In this document: piece by piece, positions 1-7,666 of the stretch
How positions within the stretch are numbered: the first letter of the stretch is position 1
Layout of the letters: each line of letters opens with the position of its first letter
Source of the DNA: Pseudobutyrivibrio sp. MD2005
GTDB lineage: Bacteria > Bacillota > Clostridia > Lachnospirales > Lachnospiraceae
Direction: 5' to 3'
DNA length: 64,000 nt
Assembly (NCBI RefSeq): GCF_000621865.1
Contig: NZ_KK211359.1
Location: 1 to 64,000 of the forward strand
The notes under the pieces: model-generated
Told to the model about the DNA's origin: nothing
Databases searched by the model: none
The model's input: only the letters and a program-made list of their open reading frames with translations
Position numbers and translations under genes: made by a program

Positions 1-262
1 ATACCGATTGCTCCACCATTATACAGCTAAGCAACAAGATGGATAATTCCTTACTGGCTGTAAGGGGTATTAACCATAAATATATTGTAGTAGAAAGTAT
101 CAATCATTTATTGGTGCTTTCTTTTTTTGAAATCATCCCCTAGGCATCCCCATGTGTTTGGTGGGGTGACCTATTCATCACATCAATTAAACAAACAGAC
201 GCCCATTGCTACCGAGTAGTGGGATTCACGTCATTCCTTTACCGTTAGGTCTTAGCAGGTGA
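1..262. other. left-edge intergenic stretch, no gene supported
   Basis: I see no convincing gene in this stretch. One frame is open from position 3 to a TAG at 143, but it runs through a terminator-like hairpin at about 95-131, so at most its first part could be the end of a gene beyond the window. A second terminator-like hairpin sits at about 232-283. The sequence between them (about 145-225) has no RNA gene or promoter that I can recognise. Confidence 0.5.
95..131 (+). terminator. intrinsic terminator
   Basis: AAAGTATCAAT pairs with ATTGGTGCTTT (two wobble pairs) around a CATTT loop, followed by a run of seven T. It would end a transcript entering from the left edge. Confidence 0.6.
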
Positions 263-283
263 AGGAATGGCGTATTTCTTTTT
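232..283 (+). terminator. terminator-like hairpin
   Basis: CGTCATTCCTTTACC pairs with GGTGAAGGAATGGCG (wobbles allowed), followed by a T-rich stretch. The right half (TTAGCAGGTG, then AGGA and TGGC, then T-rich) closely resembles the terminator at about 1557-1608. Its 3' edge overlaps codons that look like an SMR protein, so the hairpin may instead mark a junction of two sequences. Confidence 0.45.
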
Positions 284-370
284 CATGAAAAACTGTCGGT
301 TCCACAGGTCATATGTGTTATTCTTATTGTAGTTGGAATTGCAGGACTAAAGATTCTTGCAAAAGAATGA
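263..370 (+). pseudogene. 3' remnant of an SMR-family multidrug efflux gene
   Basis: The frame with codons starting at 308 encodes GVFLFHEKLS, then a hydrophobic helix VICVILIVVGIAGLKIL, and stops at 368-370. This is the pattern of the last loop and fourth membrane helix of small multidrug resistance transporters (about 105 residues when complete). Upstream the frame is closed by TGA at 260-262, and the first three helices are absent. I infer a truncated gene cut near a terminator-like hairpin. The family call rests on residue pattern only. The last 20 bases of the remnant belong to a 43-nt sequence repeated at 2535-2577. Confidence 0.55.
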
Positions 371-393
371 GAATAAAAGGGAGCAATATGACA
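351..393 (+). repeat. 43-nt direct repeat, copy 1
   Basis: This segment carries the last codons of the SMR remnant, the ribosome site (AAAGGGAG) and the first two codons of the Nudix gene. The same 43 nt recur at 2535-2577 with three mismatches. Here the ATG opens a real gene; in copy 2 it is followed after one codon by a stop. Confidence 0.9.
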
Positions 394-954
394 GAAGAGA
401 TTTTTGACATCGTAGATGAAAATGGGCAGCCTACAGGCGAGACAGTGACCAGATCAAAGGCACACGCTGAAGGCATTAGACATAGAACTGCTCACATATG
501 GGTGGTTCGTGAAAATGGTGATAAGACAGATGTTCTTTTACAGAAGAGAGCTATGAATAAGGATTCTTTTCCTGGCAGATACGACACTTCATCAGCTGGA
601 CATATTCAGGCTGGGGATGCGCCATTGGAATCTGCAGTTAGAGAACTATCTGAGGAGCTTGGTATTCAGGCGGATCCGGATGATTTGAAATTTGCAGGAA
701 CATTTCCAATTCAGTATGAAAAGGAATTCCATGGCAAGCCATTCAGGGACAATGAAATTGCATTCGTCTATGTCTATGATGAGGAAGTAGGAATCGATAA
801 CCTTACCATCCAAAAGGAAGAGCTGGACAGTGTAGAGTGGTTCGACCTAGAGGAAGTGTATCAGGCATGCCAGCCACCAAGGGATGAGAAGTTCTGCGTT
901 CCTATGGGCGGATTGGAGATAGTTCGTAAATACGGTAAGATAAGTAGAGGCTAA
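388..954 (+). CDS. Nudix hydrolase (IDI/YfcD-like)
   Basis: Predicted 188-residue Nudix enzyme that hydrolyses or isomerises a diphosphate-containing metabolite; the substrate is unknown. The start at 388 is chosen because AAAGGGAG lies just upstream and the family begins with a sequence like EEIFDIVDENG; the open frame extends to 313 but that part overlaps the SMR remnant. The Nudix box is at about residues 70-92, with RELSEELGI intact, but the usual first Glu (G-x5-E) is Asp here. HRTAHIWVV and the C-terminal half resemble isopentenyl-diphosphate isomerase-like Nudix proteins of the YfcD group. It is followed after 31 bases by a flavin reductase-like gene, which looks co-transcribed. Confidence 0.85.
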   Translation: MTEEIFDIVDENGQPTGETVTRSKAHAEGIRHRTAHIWVVRENGDKTDVLLQKRAMNKDSFPGRYDTSSAGHIQAGDAPLESAVRELSEELGIQADPDDLKFAGTFPIQYEKEFHGKPFRDNEIAFVYVYDEEVGIDNLTIQKEELDSVEWFDLEEVYQACQPPRDEKFCVPMGGLEIVRKYGKISRG

Positions 955-985
955 TAATCATTATAAAGAGAGGAGGATTACAACT

Positions 986-1546
986 ATGAGTAGAAAAGAT
1001 TTTGGGGCTAAGCCATTGAGCTATCCACAGCCAGTATGGATTATTGCAACTTACGATGAGAATGGTGTTCCTAACGCTATGAATGCAGCTTGGGGCGGCA
1101 TTAGTGAATCTAATGAAGTTTCTATTTGCCTATCTGTTGGACATAAGACTTGCAAGAATTTTGAGAAGACTGGAGCTTTCACAATCAGCATGGCTGACGC
1201 AGATCATGTGGCAGCATGTGATTATGTAGGTATTGCTTCCGGAAATAAGGATGAGGATAAATTTGCCAAAGCTGGATTTACAGCTGCAAAGAGTGCCAAT
1301 GTAAATGCACCTATTATCAATGAACTTGCTGTTTGTGTGGAATGCAGGGTAAAGAACTTTGACCACGACAGCTGCATCTTAAAGGGTGAGATTGTTAATG
1401 TAAGTGTTGATGAATCAGCTCTTACAGATGGCAAAGTAGATGTTAGCAAGGTTAAGCCTATCACATTTGATCCATTTAATAATGCGTATCTTGTTGTTGG
1501 TGAGAAGGTTGGCGATGCATGGAGCAGTGGAAAGAGTTTGATGTAA
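986..1546 (+). CDS. flavin reductase-like FMN-binding protein
   Basis: 186 residues. The N-terminal part (PLSYPQPVWIIATYDENGVPNAMNAAWGG) is typical of the flavin reductase-like split-barrel family, small cytosolic FMN-binding proteins that often act as NAD(P)H:flavin oxidoreductases. SVGHKTCKNFEKTGAFTISM continues the flavin-binding region. AGGAGG stands 9-10 bases before the ATG. It probably forms a two-gene transcript with the Nudix gene, ending at the terminator at about 1557-1608. The actual electron acceptor cannot be told from sequence. Confidence 0.85.
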   Translation: MSRKDFGAKPLSYPQPVWIIATYDENGVPNAMNAAWGGISESNEVSICLSVGHKTCKNFEKTGAFTISMADADHVAACDYVGIASGNKDEDKFAKAGFTAAKSANVNAPIINELAVCVECRVKNFDHDSCILKGEIVNVSVDESALTDGKVDVSKVKPITFDPFNNAYLVVGEKVGDAWSSGKSLM

Positions 1547-1556
1547 TGAAGAAGAT

Positions 1557-1608
1557 ATGCCACTCTTTTATTCCTGGTATTTAGCAGGTGGAGGAGTGGC
1601 TTATTTTT
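1557..1608 (+). terminator. intrinsic terminator
   Basis: GCCACTC pairs with GAGTGGC at the base of a hairpin, followed by TTATTTTTT. It shares the TTAGCAGGTG-AGGA-TGGC right half with the hairpin at 232-283, so the Nudix/flavin-reductase pair is bracketed by two related hairpins. Confidence 0.8.
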
Positions 1609-1694
1609 TAACATAAAGACTAATTAAGTAGAATCCAAGTAAAATCAAGGCTTTAAGCTGTCCAGTATAGAGAAATTAGAGAAAATTAATTATC

Positions 1695-1723
1695 TTGAAA
1701 AATTGTTGAAGTACATGTATTAT
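1695..1723 (+). promoter_or_regulatory. sigma-A-type promoter of the AbiEi-like gene
   Basis: TTGAAA, a 17-nt spacer, then TATTAT, ending 40 bases before the ATG at 1764. Confidence 0.6.
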
Positions 1724-1763
1724 AAAAGTGAAAAGTATAGTTTCAAATATGTGAGGTTGAGCT

Positions 1764-2381
1764 ATGATATATGATTACATAATTGAAAATTATAAAACAG
1801 GCGATCCAATTTTTCTTGATGAGCTACCTACAAAATCAAAGGATTACCTTAGGCAAGAGATGAAAAAGTTGGTGGACGAGGGTAAGCTTGAAAGATTATA
1901 TAATGGTGTTTACTATCGTTCATATATCACAATATTAGGTACTAAAGGGAAGATATCTGTTGATAGATTTATCGAAAAGAAATATTTATGTAGAAAAGGT
2001 AAGGTTTCTGGATATATCACTGGTCTTCAGCTAGTTAACAAATATGGATTTACTACACAAAATGCAGCTGTTATTGAGGTTTGTAGCAATGAGGCAACAA
2101 CTAAGCAACGTAAAATAGATATTGATGGAAATTCAGTTATTATTTATAAGCCGGTTGTAGAAATAAATGATACAAATAAAGCTGCTTTACAGTTCTTAGA
2201 TTTTATGACAGTTATTGATAAGTATAGTGAAATCTCTGGTATTGAGTATAGAAATAAACTTATTAGATTTGTTGAGAATATAAACTTGGATTTTAATCAA
2301 GTTAAAAAATATATTTCTTACTATCCTGATAAGGTTTATAAGAATATTTATAATGGAGGCTTGATGGGTGAGCTGGTATAA
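1764..2381 (+). CDS. AbiEi-like antitoxin (type IV TA/abortive infection)
   Basis: 205 residues. The N-terminal winged-helix part (IFLDELPTKSKDYLRQEMKKLVDEGKLERLYNGVYYR) matches the AbiEi antitoxin pattern: a short DNA-binding domain that represses its own operon, followed by an antitoxin domain that counteracts the AbiEii nucleotidyltransferase. The gene has its own promoter at 1695-1723 and GAGG before the ATG. It overlaps the next gene by 14 bases, as abiEi and abiEii normally do, but that partner is truncated. The antitoxin therefore looks like an orphan that may persist as a DNA-binding repressor. Confidence 0.75.
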   Translation: MIYDYIIENYKTGDPIFLDELPTKSKDYLRQEMKKLVDEGKLERLYNGVYYRSYITILGTKGKISVDRFIEKKYLCRKGKVSGYITGLQLVNKYGFTTQNAAVIEVCSNEATTKQRKIDIDGNSVIIYKPVVEINDTNKAALQFLDFMTVIDKYSEISGIEYRNKLIRFVENINLDFNQVKKYISYYPDKVYKNIYNGGLMGELV

Positions 2382-2580
2382 AAACTTTAAAGAAGAATGG
2401 CAAAAGATAATTGAGACGGTTGCTAGGGAAGCAAATAGAACAACACAGATGATTGAGAAAGATACAATTCAATCGATGTTTCTTAGGGAATTGTCAAAAG
2501 TAGATTTACCATTTGTATTTAAGGGTGGAACATCAGATTCTTGCAAAAGAATGAGTATAAAAAGGAGTAATATGACATAA
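2368..2580 (+). pseudogene. truncated AbiEii-like nucleotidyltransferase toxin
   Basis: The first 56 residues, ending in LPFVFKGGTS, match the start of AbiEii/AbiGii-type nucleotidyltransferases, where FKGGTS is the beginning of the catalytic motif (usually followed by LSK). At 2535 the sequence switches abruptly to the 43-nt repeat also found at 351-393, and the frame ends 14 codons later at 2580. Full-length relatives are about 250-300 residues, so the catalytic Asp residues and the rest of the fold are missing. The cut exactly at the repeat points to recombination. I regard it as inactive. Confidence 0.8.
2535..2577 (+). repeat. 43-nt direct repeat, copy 2 (junction scar)
   Basis: Matches 351-393 except for three bases. 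It contains a ribosome site (AAAAGGAG) and an ATG at 2572, but the reading is ATG ACA TAA, so the gene that began here has been removed. It forms the exact right-hand border of the truncated toxin gene. Confidence 0.9.
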
Positions 2581-2618
2581 GATTGCTCGAGGATGCTAAT
2601 AATAGGGGGTGACCGTTT

Positions 2619-2684
2619 ATGAGTTCTTTATTTGAGGATTTAAAGGAAGGTTTACAAGAAGCTATTGATTTTGAAAAAGGAAAA
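2619..2684 (+). pseudogene. N-terminal stub of an XRE-type regulator/antitoxin
   Basis: Behind a strong ribosome site (GGGGGTGA) lies MSSLFEDLKEGLQEAIDFEK and two more codons. This is how many small Clostridial XRE/HigA-like antitoxins begin, and it is not part of the PhzF fold. The stub runs in frame into the ATG at 2685. Either the PhzF protein has acquired a 22-residue N-terminal extension or translation reinitiates at 2685. The regulator family is inferred from the short N-terminus only. Confidence 0.5.
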
Positions 2685-3467
2685 ATGAAACAATATATTG
2701 TAGATGCATTTACAAATACACCTTTTGCAGGTAATCCAGCTGCAGTTTGCGTTATGGATAGCTGGCCATCAGAAGAATCAATGATGAAGCTGGCAATGGA
2801 AAATAATCTATCAGAAACAGCATTTATTGTTAAGGAAGAGCAGGGGTATCACTTGCGTTGGTTTACACCAGGTTCAGAGGTAGAACTCTGTGGGCACGCA
2901 ACTCTTGCATCTTCATTTGTAATCCTTAATTATTTCGATAAGGATTCGGACAAAGTCGAGTTTAATACTCTCAGTGGAAAGCTTATTGTAACAAGAAACG
3001 GCAATCTTTTAGAAATGAATTTTCCTACTTATGAACAGAAGGAAATCCCGGTTACGGATGAAATGGAAGAGGCTTATGGCGAGCGGCCAATAAAGGCACT
3101 TCTTGGACCAGACCTTCTGTGTATTTTTGAATCAGAAAATCAGATAAAAAATATGAACCCAGATCAGATGAAGCTTTCAAAGCTTCCAGGTCGTGGACAG
3201 AATGCCACAGCAAGAGGAAAAGATGTAGACTGTGTTTCGAGATCATTCTTCCCTAAACTACTTGTTGCGGAAGATCCAGTGTGTGGATCTGCTCATTGTC
3301 AGATAGCGGCATATTGGTCAGAGGTATTGAACAAAAAGGAAATTAGAGCGTATCAGGCTTCAAAGCGCGGTGGGTATTTATATTGCAAGCTAGAGGATAA
3401 TAATCGCATCGCAATTAGTGGAGAAGCTACGTTGGTTGCCATTTCGGAAATTGTAGCTACACTATAA
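2685..3467 (+). CDS. PhzF-family epimerase/isomerase
   Basis: 260 residues from the ATG at 2685, where the family start YIVDAFTNTPFAGNPAAVCV lies; an in-frame upstream ATG at 2619 would add 22 residues of foreign origin. PhzF proteins are two-lobed diaminopimelate-epimerase-like enzymes. Visible motifs are NLSETAF with the conserved Glu (about residue 45), ELCGHATLAS (about 67-77) and DPVCGSAHC (about 198-206). No phenazine genes are nearby, so a housekeeping or detoxifying isomerase role is more likely. AAAAAGG precedes the internal start. Confidence 0.85.
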   Translation: MKQYIVDAFTNTPFAGNPAAVCVMDSWPSEESMMKLAMENNLSETAFIVKEEQGYHLRWFTPGSEVELCGHATLASSFVILNYFDKDSDKVEFNTLSGKLIVTRNGNLLEMNFPTYEQKEIPVTDEMEEAYGERPIKALLGPDLLCIFESENQIKNMNPDQMKLSKLPGRGQNATARGKDVDCVSRSFFPKLLVAEDPVCGSAHCQIAAYWSEVLNKKEIRAYQASKRGGYLYCKLEDNNRIAISGEATLVAISEIVATL

Positions 3468-3503
3468 ATTAGACAGTACTTTACGGAGTAAAATATCAAA
3501 ATA

Positions 3504-3908
3504 ATGAAAACAGTAAAAGTTGTAGCAGCAGTAATATGTGATTCCATTGAAGAAAAGAATAAGATTTTTGCAACCGCAAGAGGGTATGGCGACTACAAAG
3601 GTGGCTGGGAATTCCCTGGTGGCAAAGTAGAAGAAGGGGAAACTTCTGAGCAAGCTCTTGTGAGAGAAATACAGGAAGAGCTTGCTACGCATATAGAAGT
3701 GGGGCCATTTATCGATACTGTCGAATACGATTATCCTACATTTCATCTTTCGATGGATTGCTTCTACTGTGAAGTGAGGGACGGAAATCTGGAGCTAAAA
3801 GAAGCTGAGGCTGCCAAGTGGTTAACTACAGACACCATTGATGATGTAGATTGGCTGCCAGCTGATGTTACGCTTATTGATAGAATTAAGAGGGATATGC
3901 AGAAGTGA
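3504..3908 (+). CDS. MutT-like Nudix hydrolase
   Basis: 134 residues with a textbook Nudix box: GGKVEEGETSEQALVREIQ followed by EEL (about residues 37-58). The size and the GWEFPGGK lead-in fit the 8-oxo-dGTP diphosphatase/CTP pyrophosphohydrolase group, which sanitises the nucleotide pool in the cytosol. The only ribosome site, GGAG, is about 16 bases from the ATG, farther than usual, so expression may be weak or coupled to phzF 36 bases upstream. The exact nucleotide substrate cannot be read from sequence. Confidence 0.85.
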   Translation: MKTVKVVAAVICDSIEEKNKIFATARGYGDYKGGWEFPGGKVEEGETSEQALVREIQEELATHIEVGPFIDTVEYDYPTFHLSMDCFYCEVRDGNLELKEAEAAKWLTTDTIDDVDWLPADVTLIDRIKRDMQK

Positions 3909-3976
3909 TGCATGGCAGTTATCTGCTAAAGAATAAACCTAAAGAGGACTGAATTGACTAGGAAGGAGTGGGGTAG

Positions 3977-4738
3977 GTGTACATAAATTTCAGAAGACAT
4001 TATCTTTCAAAGGCAATTTGTATATCAGCCATCGCAGGGTTAGCTGGGCAAGTTTTAAATGCTTTTTCCCGAATTATATTTAACTCCAATCCTTTAAGGC
4101 CTGATATGTTAAATAATAGCTTCTTTGGCGTTAGTATTATTATTCAGCTGATAGTGGTGCTTTTAATATTTTTGGTATTTCTTCATTACATTCGAAAAAT
4201 AAAACAGGCAATATACGTAATTGACGAGGATGATTTGGATGAAGTAGCTATGCTGCAGAAGAAATATATTCCAAATACAATTTCTACACTTAAAGGGGAA
4301 GCCATATACCAGCTGCTTGAGATTTGGGCTGTTATACTGATTTTTGTTCAGATTATTTCATTGGTTTCTAATTATGAGTATAAGAGATTCATTAGCGGTT
4401 TATATGAACTTTTACCCGTCTACTCAGCGGATAATGCAGTGACATTTGCAGAAATCTATAATTACACCCACGGGTTTAAATATATTGGAATGTTTTCTGC
4501 GATTATAATTGGGATATTTGTTACCGCTGTTTTTCTACAAGATCGCTTCTTGAAAATACTAGCCACTGTAATCACATTTATTTTTATTTTGGCTTTTATG
4601 GTATTTCAAATGGTGACTTTTGAAACACAGATTAAAATTATAAGCATTGTATGGACGGCTGTCATATATCATGGGTTGGAAACCCTTGGCCTGTTTGCAT
4701 TTTCATTGTATTTGGCAAAGCATTACAGGGGACTGTGA
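3977..4738 (+). CDS. six-helix membrane protein of unknown function
   Basis: 253 residues starting with GTG; AAGGAGTGGGG lies 7-15 bases upstream and no better ATG exists. Hydrophobic segments at about residues 12-30, 50-70, 110-130, 170-187, 190-210 and 225-245 suggest six membrane spans. A charged cytoplasmic stretch (IDEDDLDEVAMLQKKYIP) follows the second span. I do not recognise a family with confidence; the outline is somewhat like DUF2975 proteins. No neighbour suggests a function. Confidence 0.6.
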   Translation: MYINFRRHYLSKAICISAIAGLAGQVLNAFSRIIFNSNPLRPDMLNNSFFGVSIIIQLIVVLLIFLVFLHYIRKIKQAIYVIDEDDLDEVAMLQKKYIPNTISTLKGEAIYQLLEIWAVILIFVQIISLVSNYEYKRFISGLYELLPVYSADNAVTFAEIYNYTHGFKYIGMFSAIIIGIFVTAVFLQDRFLKILATVITFIFILAFMVFQMVTFETQIKIISIVWTAVIYHGLETLGLFAFSLYLAKHYRGL

Positions 4739-4813
4739 TCTTACACTATCAGATGATGAATGGGGTTAAGTAAGATAAATGTAGAGGGAGAATTGGAGTA
4801 ACTTCAAAGCTTG

Positions 4814-5776
4814 ATGAGAGACAAAACGTTATTAAAAAATAAATATATAGTGTGCTTTTTAGCTATAGTGTGCTGCCTTTTGTGGGGTAGCGCATTCCCT
4901 AGTATCAAGATAGGCTATAGGATGTTCGATGTGGAATCTTCGGATGCCATGTCACAGATTCTATTTGCAGGAATAAGATTTTTGCTTGCAGGGATACTTG
5001 CAATTATATTTGGCAGTATACTGCAGCGAAAAGTTCTGATGCCAAGGAAAGATACATTGGGAATGGTTTTTAAGCTTAGCATTTTTCAAACTATTCTTCA
5101 GTACTTTTTCTTTTACATGGGTCTTGCTCATGCATCTGGAGTAAAGTCTTCTATTATCAATGGAATGAGCACTTTCTTTGCGATATTGCTTGCATGTCTT
5201 GTAAGAAAACAGGAGCATTTAACGCGAGAGAAAGTAATAGGATGCTTTTTAGGTGCCATAGGTGTAATTACAGTTAGTCTGGCTGGTGGAAGTATAGATG
5301 GCGGCTTTTCTATAAATGGAGAGGGATTTATTCTTATTGCATCTATTTCCTATGCCATATCATCTGTTTTAATCAAGGAATATTCAGTTGTTGAAAATCC
5401 TGTAACCCTCAGTGGGTATCAATTTGTCATCGGCGGAGCAATTATGATTTTGATTGGTTTCATTGCCGGTGGTCGACTTCATCTGACTTCATATGCGTGG
5501 CTTCTTCTTATAGTTTATATGGCTTTGATTTCGTCAGTTGCATATTCTATATGGGGGATACTTTTAAAATATAATCCGGTGTCTTCGGTAACTATATATG
5601 GATTTACAAATCCTATTTTTGGAGCATTATTATCGGCTCTATTTTTAGGAGAGTGGAAAACAATTACTATCCGATATTTAGTAGCATTGGTGCTGGTAAG
5701 TTTGGGAATATACATTGTAAATATGGAAAAAGGTAATAACAAATTTACTCATATTGACAAAAGATATCAAACTTAA
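4814..5776 (+). CDS. EamA/DMT-family transporter
   Basis: 320 residues with about ten hydrophobic segments in two EamA repeats. LLWGSAFPSIKIGY near the N-terminus and SSVAYSIWGILLKYNPVSSVTIYGFTNPIFGALL in the second half are typical of drug/metabolite exporters in the inner membrane. The frame can also start at a TTG at 4811; GGAG is 12-15 bases upstream. Substrate unknown. Confidence is high for family and low for role. Confidence 0.85.
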   Translation: MRDKTLLKNKYIVCFLAIVCCLLWGSAFPSIKIGYRMFDVESSDAMSQILFAGIRFLLAGILAIIFGSILQRKVLMPRKDTLGMVFKLSIFQTILQYFFFYMGLAHASGVKSSIINGMSTFFAILLACLVRKQEHLTREKVIGCFLGAIGVITVSLAGGSIDGGFSINGEGFILIASISYAISSVLIKEYSVVENPVTLSGYQFVIGGAIMILIGFIAGGRLHLTSYAWLLLIVYMALISSVAYSIWGILLKYNPVSSVTIYGFTNPIFGALLSALFLGEWKTITIRYLVALVLVSLGIYIVNMEKGNNKFTHIDKRYQT

Positions 5777-5810
5777 TAATATATACCTAGTAATTCAGTA
5801 GGAAATAAAG

Positions 5811-5843
5811 CAGATGATGGAATGATGTCATCTGCTTGTTTCC
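5811..5843 (+). terminator. probable terminator between the EamA gene and tcdA
   Basis: GCAGATGA pairs with TCATCTGC, followed by TTGTTTCCTGTT, a modest T-rich tail. Confidence 0.5.
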
Positions 5844-5861
5844 TGTTAATAAGAGGTATTT

Positions 5862-6632
5862 ATGTTAAATCAGTTTTCAAGAACAGAGCTCCTTCTTGGC
5901 CAAGAAGCCATGGAGCAGTTACAGAATAAGAGAGTTGCAATTTTCGGAATAGGCGGCGTAGGCGGTTATGTATGCGAAGCCCTTGTTCGTACAGGAATCG
6001 GTCATTTTGATTTGATTGATGATGATAAAGTTTGTCTTACAAATCTTAACAGACAGATTATTGCCACTCGTTCCACAGTTGGAAAGCACAAGGTAGATGT
6101 GATGAAAGAGCGTATGCTCGATATCAATCCAAAGGCTGATATTACAGTGCATAAGTGCTTTTTCCTTCCAGAAAATGCAGATGATTTTGATTTCAAATCC
6201 TACGATTATGTAGTAGATGCTGTAGATACAGTTACAGCCAAAATAGAGATTATCATGAGATGTAAGAGGGATGATGTACCTGTAATCAGTTGCATGGGTG
6301 CAGGCAACAAGCTTGATCCTAGCCGATTCAGAGTTGCAGACATTTACAAGACCACCATGTGTCCTCTTGCAAAAGTGATGCGTCGTGAGATGAAAAAGCG
6401 TGGAGTAAAGAAGCTAAAGGTTGTATTTTCTGATGAAAAGCCAACCCGTCCTATTGAGGATATGGCAATCAGCTGCAGAACAAATTGTATCTGTCCACCA
6501 GGTGCAGAGCACAAATGCACAGAGCGTAGAGATATTCCTGGATCTATCGCTTTTACACCAGCTGTAGCAGGCCTTGTGCTTGCCAGCGAAGTCATAAAGG
6601 ATTTGTCTGATGGATTTGGAAGAGGATTATAA
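5862..6632 (+). CDS. tcdA: tRNA threonylcarbamoyladenosine dehydratase TcdA (YgdL/CsdL)
   Basis: 256 residues of the ThiF/E1-like family. TcdA uses ATP to dehydrate t6A37 of ANN-reading tRNAs into its cyclic form. The start LNQFSRTELLLGQEAMEQLQ, the nucleotide loop GIGGVGGYVCEALVRTGIG (about residues 30-48), DDDKVCLTNLNRQ and the VVDAVDTVTAKIEI stretch are all characteristic. A Cys-rich segment (CRTNCICPPGAEHKC) lies near residues 206-220. AGAGG precedes the ATG. It is closed by a strong bidirectional terminator shared with the minus-strand gene that follows. Confidence 0.92.
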   Translation: MLNQFSRTELLLGQEAMEQLQNKRVAIFGIGGVGGYVCEALVRTGIGHFDLIDDDKVCLTNLNRQIIATRSTVGKHKVDVMKERMLDINPKADITVHKCFFLPENADDFDFKSYDYVVDAVDTVTAKIEIIMRCKRDDVPVISCMGAGNKLDPSRFRVADIYKTTMCPLAKVMRREMKKRGVKKLKVVFSDEKPTRPIEDMAISCRTNCICPPGAEHKCTERRDIPGSIAFTPAVAGLVLASEVIKDLSDGFGRGL

Positions 6633-6634
6633 AG

Positions 6635-6664
6635 ACAGCGAGGCTTTATTGCCTCGCTGTTTTC
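6635..6664. terminator. bidirectional terminator
   Basis: Perfect ten-base stem ACAGCGAGGC / GCCTCGCTGT with a TTTATT loop, T run on the + side and A-rich flank on the other. It serves convergent tcdA (+) and the minus-strand cluster. Confidence 0.85.
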
Positions 6665-7059
6665 TAAACAATATCCCCTAGCACTTCCCCAAGAGAGAGT
6701 ACTGCATTTCTTACACATTCAGGGCATTCGCAGAGTACCTGACCACTGCTGATTCCCTTTAAGTCTTTACAAATAGTAGCGCCGCATTTGTCGTTGAATT
6801 TGGCTACGATTTCTTTGGAATATCTAGGTGTGCCAGCACCGTCTGTTATCATTCCGGCAGTCATTACTGCGCCGATTAGGGCACCGCAGGTGCTTTCCAT
6901 GCAGCCCATGCCTGCTGCAAAGCCAGCGGCAAGTTTAGATAGCTCTTCTGGAGCAATATCAATCTTGTCTTCAAATACTTTTAGCACTGACTGTGTGCAG
7001 TTGCACTGACCAGTTGCTTTTAAATTCGCTGCAAGAGCAGCTCTTTCTTCTAATGTCAT
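6664..7059 (-). CDS. C-GCAxxG-C-C family protein
   Basis: 131 residues of the C_GCAxxG_C_C family, small anaerobe proteins with spaced cysteines, thought to be redox- or metal-related. CNCTQSV, the central GFAAGMGCMESTCGALIGAVMTAG and the C-terminal CGATICKDLKG and CECPEC motifs are present. It is the last gene of a minus-strand cluster with an iron-sulfur membrane protein and a two-cluster ferredoxin, so I infer an electron-transfer or metal-sensing role with them. No enzymatic function is established from the sequence. Confidence 0.8.
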   Translation of the reverse strand: MTLEERAALAANLKATGQCNCTQSVLKVFEDKIDIAPEELSKLAAGFAAGMGCMESTCGALIGAVMTAGMITDGAGTPRYSKEIVAKFNDKCGATICKDLKGISSGQVLCECPECVRNAVLSLGEVLGDIV

Positions 7060-7071
7060 ATCAGACTCCTT

Positions 7072-7665
7072 TTACTTACTGTTTTTGTGTTCCTTTATTT
7101 TACATATGCCTTGAGTCATTGTGCCCATAGGGCAGAATGTGCACCAGGTTCTTTCTTTATATAGTACCATGACTATTAATCCAATCAAAGTGGAGGTGAG
7201 CATCAGGCTGTAAAAACCAAATGAGAATTGTGCGACCCAATCCGGGAAAATGCTTCCGGAGTACGCCCATTGCCATGGCAGCTTGAAAGTCCAAAATAGT
7301 TTGATAGCTTTGCGAAGCTCTGCGGCTCCGGAGAATACCAGATAGGTTTGAAAAATCATAGTTCCAAACATAGTGAGGAAGAATGCTAAAAAGCCGTATC
7401 TAAACCATTTAGAAGCAAGCCATCTTGGGGCAGGTTTCTTGCAAGAACATCCCAAGTTTCTTCCTAATACCCAAAACAGCTGGCCGCGGCCACACATATT
7501 ATTGCAGAACCATTTATTGCCGCCGACGATTGCAAAAATTAGTGGAAGAATAAAATCAATCATGCCGAGCCATGCGAATAATATGTTGAAAAATCCAAGG
7601 GCAAAATAAATAATGCTCCAAATCCATAAATAATTATACCAGTGATTTCGTTTTGTCTTTGCCAT
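7072..7665 (-). CDS. NapH/NosR-like iron-sulfur membrane protein
   Basis: 197 residues with about four to five membrane segments and two cysteine motifs: CNNMCGRGQLF (about residue 53) and CTFCPMGTMTQ (about 174). These resemble the CxxxCP-type motifs of polyferredoxin-like membrane proteins of the NapH/NosR/RdxA class, although each site here looks reduced. A further CSCKKPAPRW follows the first site. It starts one base after the ferredoxin gene stop, so the two are surely co-transcribed. Likely a membrane anchor or conduit for electrons from the ferredoxin. Confidence 0.75.
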   Translation of the reverse strand: MAKTKRNHWYNYLWIWSIIYFALGFFNILFAWLGMIDFILPLIFAIVGGNKWFCNNMCGRGQLFWVLGRNLGCSCKKPAPRWLASKWFRYGFLAFFLTMFGTMIFQTYLVFSGAAELRKAIKLFWTFKLPWQWAYSGSIFPDWVAQFSFGFYSLMLTSTLIGLIVMVLYKERTWCTFCPMGTMTQGICKIKEHKNSK

Positions 7666-7666
7666 G

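Noticed and set aside
3-143. Coding tail of an upstream gene at the left edge
   Set aside because: The open frame passes through a terminator-like hairpin and shows no recognisable protein pattern, so I do not report it as a gene.
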